Assembly: GCA_000310025.1 (NCBI GenBank)
Contig: FN649734.1
Coordinates: forward strand, 5,907,681-5,971,680
Length of the DNA stretch: 64,000 bases
Direction of reading: 5' to 3'
DNA from: Ectocarpus siliculosus
Taxonomy: Eukaryota > Sar > Phaeophyceae > Ectocarpales > Ectocarpaceae
Shown here: positions 55,593 through 64,000 of the stretch, piece by piece
Layout of the letters: every line of letters starts with the position of its first letter
Numbering within the stretch: position 1 is the stretch's first letter
Notes under the pieces: model-generated
Told to the model about the DNA's origin: nothing
Database searches by the model: none
The model's input: the letters and a program-made list of their open reading frames with translations, nothing else
Position numbers and translations under genes: made by a program

Positions 55593-56299
55593 TCCAGCAT
55601 CATAAAATTGCGTTCAACGCTGAACCACAATTCAAATGCCTTGAGGGTGAATGACTCTCCGAAAAAAAATTCCATGTGATCGCGAAAAATGGAGGGAAGG
55701 CTGGTGGGGCGGCTGGCACCCAATTTGTGTGCACACAACGCTCTCCACGTCGAAACAAGCGGAGTCAAATCGGAGAGCACCACAGGGAAACCCGCGGACA
55801 TCGGCCGGTACGCCGGCATGAATGCAGTAGAGGTGGTAGCGGACGCGGGAAGCATGCTATCATCTCGAGTCCCACTACACAAAGGCAGCAACTCCGGTTG
55901 CTGCATGCAAAGCGTGTCCGCCACCGAAATAACTTCATGGACCGCCGATGCAGACAAAATAGCTCGGGAGGGGCGGCGAACGTAGGAAAAATCACCTACA
56001 ACATCGCGATGACCGCCGAGGCGCGTATCCTTCGCAACGTCCCAGTCCCGCGGACGCTTAGCAAACGCATCGCAAGCCAGCATCTCTACAGGAGAAGAAG
56101 CAGAGAAGGCTAAGTCTAGATTCTCGTGGGTGGTGAGACCAAATAACCAACAACCCAGTGATTGTGAAGAAAGCGTGACAACAACACACAGCAGTGTGGA
56201 GGCCGCGTCCAGCACCCGCTTACCGTGTAAAGCCGCTGACGCCAAGTTTAAAGGAGGTGACGGCAGGAGCGAAGGTGTACCGATTCTGGTAAAAGTCAA
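55451..56299 (-). CDS. unassigned gypsy 5' ORF (first)
   Basis: 282 codons; the part at about 56,050-55,600 looks like a globular protein (DFSYVRRPSRAILSASAVHE, TSLPSIFRDHMEFFFGESFT, KAFELWFSVERNFMMLDW). Its useful frame stops near 55,600, where the next ORF takes over in another frame. It lies 0.24 kb downstream of the PBS, so it is the first coding unit of the element. Family unknown. Confidence 0.5.
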   Translation of the reverse strand: MTFTRIGTPSLLPSPPLNLASAALHGKRVLDAASTLLCVVVTLSSQSLGCWLFGLTTHENLDLAFSASSPVEMLACDAFAKRPRDWDVAKDTRLGGHRDVVGDFSYVRRPSRAILSASAVHEVISVADTLCMQQPELLPLCSGTRDDSMLPASATTSTAFMPAYRPMSAGFPVVLSDLTPLVSTWRALCAHKLGASRPTSLPSIFRDHMEFFFGESFTLKAFELWFSVERNFMMLDWKPFNSANPQRSLLALRLQLRRNAVLLCVCFGRTISCLRIIRVPLC

Positions 56300-56522
56300 T
56301 CGACGGATACCCTGCGAATCGGGTCCTCCTTAACACTCTCCACCCACAGAATTTACCCTCAACTGGGAACCTCTTGTGGCCAGGACGGGTAATTCGATGG
56401 AAGTGTCACAAGGTTCTTTATAGGATCGATTCCAAGAGGTGTTCTCAGGACTGACACACATTGTGTCCATGGGAAAATGTCCATGTCAGGAGAAAAAACG
56501 TGCACCCAAGGAGATTCGAACC

Positions 56523-56540
56523 AGTATCCAGCTGACGCCA
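56523..56540 (-). other. candidate primer binding site
   Basis: In element sense, TGGCGTCAGCTGGATACT starts two bases after the 5' LTR end (...CGCA-TA-TGG). TGG complements the CCA end of a tRNA. The tRNA was not identified. Confidence 0.6.
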
Positions 56541-56542
56541 TA

Positions 56543-56838
56543 TGCGAAGGAGGTGAAGCCGTGGGCGGTAGCTTGCTCCTAGAGATAGATGAAGGTAGGT
56601 TCTGTCGTTGACACACTTGTCCACGACCACGTTGAGATGGGAAAGTTGCTTGTTATTGCTGAGAGACGATCAGCAAGGGTCTGAGGTGAAGTGGGGATCC
56701 AACTTCACCTCAGGGGGTACGCAGACGAGACAAATCCTAAGAGGGTAGATGTCTGAAGGGTATACCTCCTGGGACCGACCCACATCCTATCAACAATAAA
56801 ATATACCCTATTTAAGCTAGCAGCCACACCCCTTAACA
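56543..56838 (-). repeat. 5' LTR of the gypsy element
   Basis: On the plus strand it begins TGCGAAGG and ends TTAACA, giving the TG...CA termini. It contains GTGAAGTGG...CACCTCAGG-type inverted bases (TTCACCTCAG / CTGAGGTGAA near 56,680-56,712), able to form a hairpin. Position of a promoter in it was not resolved. Confidence 0.92.
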
Positions 56839-56842
56839 GTAT

Positions 56843-57685
56843 CCCCCATTTGGGTGGGGCTCCCCTGCCAGTATATCAGGTTGAAGTTCCCTAGTGCTGT
56901 GGCTGTTGAATACGAAATCTGAAGTATCTCCGACCCAGGTGCGGAAATAAAATCATCGGTTGGTATTTCGTAGCGCTTTTTCAAGGCAACCCGGTGCCAT
57001 CTCCCCGACTCCGGTGGCGGTGCGGAAATATTGCAATTTCATTGATTTCGTAGCTCTTTCAAGGTACCCCGGTGCGATCTCTCCGACCGGTGCGATGCAA
57101 AGAAATACACACAGCAGCAGCGGGCTTACTATACAACTGCTGTATGCAATAATGGCCTAGACTATGGTGCTCGGCGGTGTTGTTTGCACGCACCCCCCAC
57201 GGTGCCATCTCTCCGCCGCTTACGATAGTGTATCTACAACCCTCCAGGTACTCGAGGTATACTGTACGTGTGTAGTGTCCATGTTTGTTTACCGTTGGTT
57301 GTTGCTGGCTGGCAGATCATCTCGGTTAGCAACAACAACGTACATTTGTTTACAGGGTTATAGGCGCCGTTGTACTGTATGTAGGAGCTTTAGCTTTCCA
57401 CGCATCGCTCTTTTTCTTTTTCGTTTTCGTTTTTCGTTTTCTTTTCTCTTTTCTTCACATCCGTTCAACGTTGTTGATTTCTATTGACTTGCGGATCCCT
57501 TGGGGCCAGTTTGTTTGAGCGTACCTTTTTAGGGTAAGTTAGCCTGTGACCACGGGAATCGACCGCGTCATGTGCTCGATCAGTACGGACGTATGAAGGT
57601 ATAGTCCACTGGGAAGAGAGAAATCGGAACGGTTTTTAATGTGAAGACAACCACAACAACAACAACAACAATGTGTTAGCGAGTC
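56843..57685. repeat. spacer with CCGGTGCxATCTCTCCGAC repeats and repeat copy B3
   Basis: The motif CCCGGTGC(C/G)ATCTC(T/C)CCGAC recurs at about 56,990, 57,070 and 57,200, with TTTCGTAGC between copies. The same motif recurs at 63,905-64,000. At 57,475-57,665 lies repeat copy B3 (partners at 34,857 and 38,215), ending in an (AAC)n run. Confidence 0.6.
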
Positions 57686-57693
57686 GTCATGGG
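57686..57693. other. 8-bp target site duplication, left
   Basis: GTCATGGG, repeated exactly at 63384-63391. Confidence 0.93.
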
Positions 57694-58398
57694 TTGGCCC
57701 GGCCTTCTAAGTCGCGTCTTAGAAAACGTCTAACTCCGTTTCCACGGGAGAGGCACGTCTATCCCCCAATATGGCGACTAGGCACGTCGTACAGTCGTCT
57801 AACGCAATGGGGGATGCGACTGGGTTACTGTTAAGGAGCTGTCTCGACGACTTAACAGGACGTTAGACGCAGGGAAGGAGTAGCTCGCTCTCTTCCGCCT
57901 TCCGCCCTCCATCTCTTCTCTCTCCAACCCTCTCTCCCCTCCGTTCTCCGTAGAAGTACCTCCTACCAAAATGGAAGGAAGGATGTTTGCATGTTTGCAC
58001 TCAAATTTTGAAAAATTTGCCCGCCGAAAATGTTCCGCGCTCCGGCCAAGGCCCTCACGCCTTGACTCACGCCTCACGCCAACGCCGCCTCACACACTCC
58101 ACACTCCACACTCCACACCTACTTTACGGCCCCCCGAGTCCCGAGTCCCGAGCCCCGTTATGTCTTTGACCCCACCAGCATCGGCTACAACGCCAATGGC
58201 GGCGGTGTCGCTTACTACCACGACACACAACGCGTCCGTCGGAACGGCCTCAAAACGGCCTCCACCCCCGTGTCCTTGGTCGGGACCAGCACATCTCCAG
58301 TCGTTGCTCCTGCTGCAGAGGAGGCTGCTGCTGGAGCTGCTGGTGCTGCTGCTCACCCAGTGCCTCCGGGAGGCACACAAGCACCAACATCTGGAGCG

Positions 58399-61300
58399 AT
58401 GGACAAGTTTGTGCAGCCATATGTTCCAGGGAGTAATGAGGCTGCGCACATCTTCGTCTTGGCGAACAAGCCTGCAGCCGCTGCCGCCGGTCGCCAGCGG
58501 AGGAGTGTTGCTGCGGCTCCGGCCACGGGAGCAAGTGACAACAGCACAGGCAAGCGATCTCGAGGGGTGAACGGACTTTCGTCCTCCAACCCGAAAACTA
58601 TTTCGGCAAGCTCACGCTGCAGGACTTTTCCGGGTGAGGGCCTCGTCGTTTCCGCGGGCGCCCTCTATTGCGAACCGTGCGCCAAGCGCCTGGGGACTTG
58701 CCTCTCCACGATCAGGGCCCATTGTGGACTCCTGAAGGACGGTAGTCACAAGGCGGAACCCAACCAGCACATGCAGAAGCTGGAGGTGCACTTGGCCGCA
58801 GAGTTCGAGGCGCCTAACAGGAAGACTCGCTTCACGCAGTACTGCAACAAGAGGCGGGCCGTATACGGGAAGACCGTCGATCCCGAGGTCAACGACAAGC
58901 GCTGCAAGGTGATCAGAATATTTTTTTTCAATCGTCGACATTCTCTTTATTTTGGAACAGCACAGAACGAGGTGAATTTTGCTCTGCATATCTTGATGTA
59001 CTTCGCGACTAACCTTGTTTAGACCATGTTATCCTATATAAGTGAACAACGACCAAATTTCTTCATTGGTCAGCCATTATTGTGCGTACGCCAACAGCAG
59101 CAGCAGAGTAGTAGAGTGGACTTGCTGCAGTATTTCCCTTCAAGTCGTTTGCATACGGCTGTGTGAATTTTCCATACAAGTCGAGCCAGCAGCAGATAAG
59201 GGGGTTACTCTTTGGCCGGGCACACGGTTACGTAATGTGATGATGATTCCTGAATTCTCCTTCGCTCGGGTTGTTTTTTCAATAAGAAGATTGGTTTGAA
59301 GTAGGCACCTGCTGTCCCCTATTGTTTTGCTCTGGTTCTACCGTAATAGTTCCGCTTCTGGATCTGGTGCTTGCTCGGCCGCCTCACCTCCCATGTGCCT
59401 CACCCCCCACCTGTGCTTCTGTTATATTCCAGCTAATCACTCAAGTCATGGGTGCCGGAATATCACTCTCCAAGCTTGACCCTCTCCGGAGCATGTTCAC
59501 CAGCCTCGGAGCAGACATGGTGGGGTCATCGAAGTCGAAGGAGTACATCGGCTTCATCAACGAGGAGCAGATTCGCTCCATTCGTCAGGACATCCTTGGC
59601 AAGGACATCGGTATTGCCATCGATGGGACGCCTTTCAACGGCACGGTAAGGGAGGTCCACTTGCCGCATGCTACGAATCTGTGCACTTCCGTCGTGAGAC
59701 TATTTTTTTTGCGCTGCTACACTCGTTGTGCCTCTTGGTCGTTCGGTTGTCTTTTGCGCACCCCCTCCGTCGATTTCCATTGTGCTTTTCGGATCATTCG
59801 CTTTATTTAATTCCTTGTGGCATCTGATGTTTGCGGGATTTCTTACTCGCTGTTGACCGTGAGCAAGACTGAGCTGTATGCAAGCCTATACACCCTCAAC
59901 ACTACGTTTCTTGCATCACTCTTCGGCGTCGAACCTCGTCCCCTTTTCCAGGAGACGTTCGGCGTGGTTGTTCGCGCCGTGGGAAAAGACCTCGCAGTCA
60001 TAAAGCGCCTCGTCTCCCTTCGCATGCTGGAGAGCGCCATGAACAACCGCAACATTGCCGCTGAGGTGATCGACGTCGTCAGAGACAGGCTGGATATCTC
60101 CGATCGGGTAAGTTCATTGGGCAGCCGTCAAAGTTATGCATGTTGTTTGAGTGGGGAGATGAAAGCGTGTGTTGGCAACGCTTCGGGTGGTGACTGATAC
60201 CCTCGCCCCCTTGTTGGTTTCGAAATCGTGAATGGTGTTCGCCCACCGCACTCATACTAATGCGCGAATGCGAACTCGTTCTCCCTCCCGGCCCCTCCTC
60301 CCCTGTTTGCGCCCAAACAGAACCTCGTGAAGAGTTTTCAGTTCGATGGCTGCGCCGCCAACCGCAAGGCTATGAGGGACGTGTTGCCCGGCTTCTTCTC
60401 GCAGGCCGTCTACATCGCATGCTGCAGCCACCTCATGGACAACTCGGGTAAGTTTGTGTTTCCGTTCGCAGATAGTCGCGGGCCCCGTTTGTGTTGCGCG
60501 GGTTGTGGGCCATGGAGCTCTTGCTTCCTGTTGCTAGAGCAGCCGTCAGCAAATATTTCTCTCTTTTCCATCGGTTGGGACGTGTGGTCTTACCTCGTTA
60601 TCTGCCTTCTCGAGATAGCACAACCTCTTGTACTGCAAGCTGTGATCGTGCACATTGTCTCCTACCGTTTACAGAACACAAGAGAGTTTCTGAATCGCTG
60701 ACAATTCTAAACATGAACATAACCGCCATTTAATTCGGTTGTCTCCATATTTTCTTCATCGTGTCTCTTTCATTTTGGCAGGGAAGCAGATCGATGCGCC
60801 AAGGGCCAGTGATTTTATGCTCAAGACCAGCAGCGTGTTCAGCTACAGCTTCCACGCGAAGCGCGAGCTCGTGAACAGGGCAGGGAAGACGTGGCCGAGG
60901 TTTGTCAACCACCGGTGGGGTTCCAAGGCTGAGGTGTTCGAGTTCCTGAGCACCCAGCTGCCGGCCATCGAGGACTTCATCCGCACCTTCCGCAACTCCG
61001 ACGGGAGGCGCAACAAGACATGCCAGGCGCTGCAGGTACAGCGCTTATGGAGTATGCTGATTGGAACCTTCGACTACGCCAGAGTTTTGTCTGCCATAAT
61101 ATCTTGCCTTGCCTCTCCTGTGTGCTTGACGTTCAGCGTCAACACTCAATGTGCTCCCTTTTGAAATGCGGTGCTAAACACCGTTGCTTCTCGGTTTCAC
61201 GCGGCAGGACAAATACCTGGACAACGTCCACGAGCGCAGGTTTCTGCTCCTGGAGCTTGCCATGTACAGGGACGTCTTGTTGACGTTCAAGACAGCATGC

Positions 61301-62416
61301 TTGGCATTGGAGGGGGACGATGCCCTGGTGTTCAAGGTGAGGAACACGATTGTGTGGTTATGGAACTTGGGCGTGTATCTTGGTGCTGTTGATGCTCACC
61401 ATTTAGATTTTCTTGTGTTTCCGAGGTGTACTTCAACATGCAGAGAGACCTCGACATCGTTGTGAGACAGTTCAACGTAAGCGCAGGCAACGGTGCTGCC
61501 ATCATGTCTTCGCTGGCTGTGCCCAATTCGAAAAAGGTTCTTGACAATTGCATGCGGGCAACGGCATGCACCTGCTTCCTTGTTTGGCACACAACATCTC
61601 ACAGCCAACGCTTGCAATTCCTTGTCGCACATTGTTGTTTGTCGACAGGCGTACGACATCATCCAGAAAGTGGTGACAACCCTGCGGCTGGACGACCTGA
61701 ACGCCTACGTGTCCCTCCCCAACGTCGAAGCTCTGCTCCGAGGAAACCACGAGGGCACACCGGATGAGGCCACGTTAGCCTCTTTGCGCTCACACGTCAC
61801 GGGCTGCCTCAAGGACATCCGCAGCTACTCAAGCAGCCAGTTCGGCGACGGCATGGAGGTCAAGTTCCGCCGCGAGCTTGACCTCTTCAAGGCCGCGCGG
61901 ATCATCAACCACGTGCACGTCCGCCAGCAACCTCTCGACGACATCGACCCCGAAGTGTTGAGCATCTTTCCTTTCATCAGTTCGGGCGACATCACCAACC
62001 TCCGCGCGGAGATGCCCGAGTACATGAACGCCGTCACCCGCGTGAGGTCGACGTACCCGGTGCGGAGTTTCTGGGTGGACAACGCGTCAACTCTTCCCGC
62101 GTGGTACGCTGTCGTGGAGAAGCTGTGGTTGGTGCAGCCTTCGTCAGCTATGATGGAACGTGTTTTCTCCGTCCTCAACAACGTGTTCGGAAAGCAGCAG
62201 CTATCTTGTCTGAACGACCTCGTGGAGACGACGGTCATGGTGCGGTTCAACGAGACTGACCGCACCAAGGGGTCGGCTGCCCAAGCTGCAGCCTTGGACG
62301 ACGAGGAAGAACACGAGGGAGGGCCTGCCCAAGCTGCAGCCTTGGAGGACGAGGACGACGAGGATGAGGGCGACGAGGACGAGGACGAGGAAGACACCGG
62401 GAGCGGACAGGACTAA
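58399..62416 (+). CDS. hAT transposase
   Basis: Eight exons: 58399-58908, 59433-59645, 59952-60107, 60321-60447, 60782-61035, 61208-61336, 61426-61476, 61649-62416. All introns are GT-AG and frames join to about 735 residues ending in TAA. Start ATG 58399 is the first in frame; the frame is open further upstream (to a YVFDPTSIGYN stretch near 58,160), so an earlier exon is possible. Features: a Cys-rich putative DNA-binding region (YCEPCAKRLGTC ... RAHC), then the RNase H-like core with Asp in IGIAIDGTPF and FQFDGCAANRKAM, the CxxH of ACCSHLMDN, and the hAT dimerisation region AWYAVVEKLWLVQPSSAMME with RVFSVLNN. The C-terminus is an acidic tail with a repeated AQAAALDDE/AQAAALEDE unit. It would excise and reinsert the element. 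Confidence 0.92.
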
Positions 62417-63079
62417 AAGAAACACACAACAAGTCGTGTGTGTAGTTGTTTGACGTCACACCGACCGTCACAGGCCTTGGACATGACGCATTTTTCCTTG
62501 ATGGTAGTCGGACGAAACATCGCGCTCTTACTGTTGGGTGTGGTGTGTGGTGTTCTCTTGGAGATCGTGCGTTTGATGTAGCAATTAGTTTTAAAATTGG
62601 TTGCAGATTTGCAGCGAAGGGGCTCAACCAGAGTACCATATTATTGATGTTTTTCTTGCTTGCGTTGCAAATGGCAAATGGCATGCGTGCGCCTTGCTGG
62701 CACCCCCGGGTACCCACGTTACAGTAGAAAGTAGATATCTTGCAACGGCTCTGTGAACCAACGAACGCGTCTACTACTCTGTTGACTCAAGATAGAAATG
62801 AGCAAAAATAAACGTAAAACCTGGATCGTTTTTGGTACAGTAGTGTCGTACCAAGGGTATATATACCAAGATAACCAGAGGGTCTCTAGGAGTCTCACCT
62901 GCTTCAAATTTCTTCGATTACCCCCTGATGATATACCAACCAAGCCATTGCAACGTGCAGTGGCGCGCTCTAGGTGGTGCATGGAATGGGGCGCAAAACC
63001 GATTTGGTCGGCATCAAGCACAACAACACCGCTTTGTGCTTTGTAGGACCTTGTGGCCTTGTTCTGTCGAACTGAGATG

Positions 63080-63300
63080 CATTTAAGCCGCGCTAAGACG
63101 CAGTTTCGACGCGCAAAGACGTATTTTAGACGCGCTTAGACGTATTTTAGACGCGCTTAAGCGAACACAAGACGTCCCAAGACGAATACAAGACGTGCTA
63201 AGACGAATACAAGACGTGCTAAGACGAATACAAGACGTGCTAAGACGAACCAGAGATGCGTTTAGACGTGTAAGATGCACTAAGACGAACCGAAAATTTT
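63080..63300 (+). repeat. subterminal repeats of the hAT element
   Basis: GACGTATTTTAGACGCGCTT occurs twice, and a 21-bp unit (ACAAGACGTGCTAAGACGAAT) three times in tandem around 63,185-63,250. The left subterminal region (57,715-57,870) has CGTCTTAG, CGTCTAAC and related motifs in the opposite sense. Such arrays are usually transposase binding sites in hAT elements. Confidence 0.8.
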
Positions 63301-63383
63301 TTCGCCTGCGGCGGGCTAAGTACTCGCTCGTCTTAACAGTCCGACTAAGTCGGCGCTGCGCGCGACTTAGAAGGCCGGGCCAA

Positions 63384-63391
63384 GTCATGGG
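63384..63391. other. 8-bp target site duplication, right
   Basis: GTCATGGG, identical to 57686-57693. Confidence 0.93.
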
Positions 63392-63570
63392 GTCTGAGTC
63401 CGAGTTTGGCTATAAGATACAGCATGGCGTGACAAGGATAACAACACACGATGGTGGTTTCCATCTTCTGGGGTGTTCCGGTGCACACACACTACGGTTT
63501 CAGGAGTTCAGTTGTTGATCCCCGCTTTCGTTTCGCCGGTCTTCCTCTATAACTGCTGTATGAAAACGAC

Positions 63571-63601
<31 letters not shown>
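63571..63601 (+). repeat. CAG/GCA trinucleotide repeat, about 10 units
   Basis: Uninterrupted GCA run; the same AACTGCTGTATG phrase and CAGCAG string occur near 57,108-57,145. Confidence 0.95.
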
Positions 63602-63602
<1 letters not shown>

Positions 63603-63904
63603 GAAGTAGACACACACTATAACACTCAAGTTGCCACACGCACTGCATTAGACCTACTGCTGTAGTAAAGGTTGGCTTGCAGTTGTGCTTGGTTGAGTGT
63701 ACAGGGTTGGCAACTTCGTATGTGTACCAACAAATAAGACACATCTGACCACCCGAGTGCGACTGATTGGATCTTTTTGTATGCTTCGATGACACCGTCT
63801 CCAATCTCCAAGGTAAAAAAGAAGATAGCGAACATGCCTCTTTTTCCGATAGCGCACGAAAGAGCTAAATCTTGGACTCGTGGGTGGGTGAGATCGCGAT
63901 CTCA

Positions 63905-64000
63905 CCGACCCCGGTGTAAAAGTTCATGCATGTCGGGTTCTTGGTTTTATTTGCGCACCCCGGTGCCACCTCTCCGACCGGTGCCATCCCCCCGACCGGT
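63905..64000 (+). repeat. CCGGTG-type repeat at the window end
   Basis: CCCCGGTGCCACCTCTCCGA followed by a second CCGGTGCCATCCCCCCGACC unit; the same family as 56,990-57,210. It runs off the end of the window. Confidence 0.7.

Larger units (their letters stand above)
42517..56838 (-). mobile_element. Ty3/gypsy LTR retrotransposon (chromovirus-like), 14.3 kb
   Basis: Two direct LTRs of about 296 bp bound the element, flanked by the 4-bp sequence GTAT on both sides (42513-42516 and 56839-56842). In minus-strand order it carries 5' ORFs, Gag with a CCHC knuckle, NADAR, aspartic protease, RT, RNase H, then integrase (the Ty3/gypsy order), a chromodomain-like segment and a Tudor-like tail. At 14.3 kb it is far longer than a typical 5-7 kb gypsy element. 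The LTRs differ at about three positions outside the extreme end, so insertion is recent, yet the coding region has several stops and frame changes. Confidence 0.92.
57694..63383 (+). mobile_element. hAT DNA transposon, apparently complete
   Basis: Terminal inverted repeats of 23 bp (TTGGCCCGGCCTTCTAAGTC plus three more bases) lie at 57694-57716 and, inverted, at 63361-63383. The flanking 8 bp GTCATGGG is identical on both sides (57686-57693; 63384-63391), the target duplication length typical of hAT. Inside is an eight-exon hAT transposase without stops, and both subterminal regions are rich in AGACG/CGTCT motifs. All parts needed for autonomous movement appear present. Confidence 0.95.

Noticed and set aside
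56500-56545. TGGTTCGAATCTCC beside the gypsy 5' LTR as a tRNA gene.
   Set aside because: The stems do not pair; the position fits the PBS/leader of the element.
57971-58570. Plus-strand ORF starting at ATG 57971 or 58160 as the transposase N-terminus.
   Set aside because: It is in a different frame from the conserved transposase exon and becomes Leu-rich low-complexity sequence.
61825-62397. 190-codon minus-strand Ser-rich ORF.
   Set aside because: Antisense shadow of the acidic transposase C-terminus.
1-64000. CRISPR arrays, bacterial operons or ribosome binding sites.
   Set aside because: The window is eukaryotic: spliced genes, LTR and hAT elements; no array of short repeats with unique spacers was seen.

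Overview
This window is nuclear DNA of a multicellular stramenopile, most probably a brown alga of the Ectocarpus type. The strongest taxonomic clue is a gene at 21.8-22.4 kb made of five exact and one diverged EsV-1-7 repeats (C-X4-C-X16-C-X2-H), a cysteine motif expanded in brown algae and first named from an Ectocarpus virus. Host genes are cut into many short exons with long introns, and spacers are long and repeat-rich. A run of exactly 100 N at 7,099-7,198 marks a draft-assembly gap.

Layout. 0.1-5.05 kb: a multi-exon TPR-repeat gene on the minus strand with an N-terminal signal/anchor. 5.6-10.9 kb: repeats, the gap with a poor-quality duplicate of its right flank, and spacer. 10.99-16.29 kb: an Aurora-family protein kinase on the plus strand, seven exons recovered, with a likely foldback/MITE insertion in one intron. 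16.3-21.8 kb: duplicated repeats and one possible ORF. 21.8-22.4 kb: the EsV-1-7 gene (minus). 26.16-27.89 kb: a decayed Helitron-type element (minus) with a Pif1 helicase followed by an OTU cysteine protease. 28-42.5 kb: mostly non-coding, with dispersed repeats, a microsatellite, a GC-rich Ala-coding ORF and a minisatellite. 42,517-56,838: a 14.3 kb Ty3/gypsy LTR retrotransposon (minus) with nearly identical LTRs. 57,694-63,383: a hAT DNA transposon (plus) with terminal inverted repeats and a perfect 8-bp target duplication.

The most unusual object is the Ty3/gypsy element. In its own 5'->3' order it has long unassigned 5' ORFs (one with an E/A-rich coiled coil), an RS-rich Gag with one CCHC knuckle, then a NADAR (YbiA/DUF1768) domain just upstream of the aspartic protease, then RT, RNase H, a D,D35E integrase, a chromodomain-like segment and a Tudor-like C-terminus. 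Gag, NADAR and protease lie in one reading frame interrupted only by TGA codons, and the integrase is cut by one TAG. So this copy is either freshly inactivated or uses recoding at some of these sites.

The hAT element looks intact: eight exons join without a stop into a transposase of about 735 residues. The two large elements are 0.85 kb apart, with spacer on both sides carrying the same short CCGGTG-type repeat. This suggests transposons have piled up in a repeat-rich gene-poor block. All identifications rest on motifs and reading-frame logic; no database search was run.
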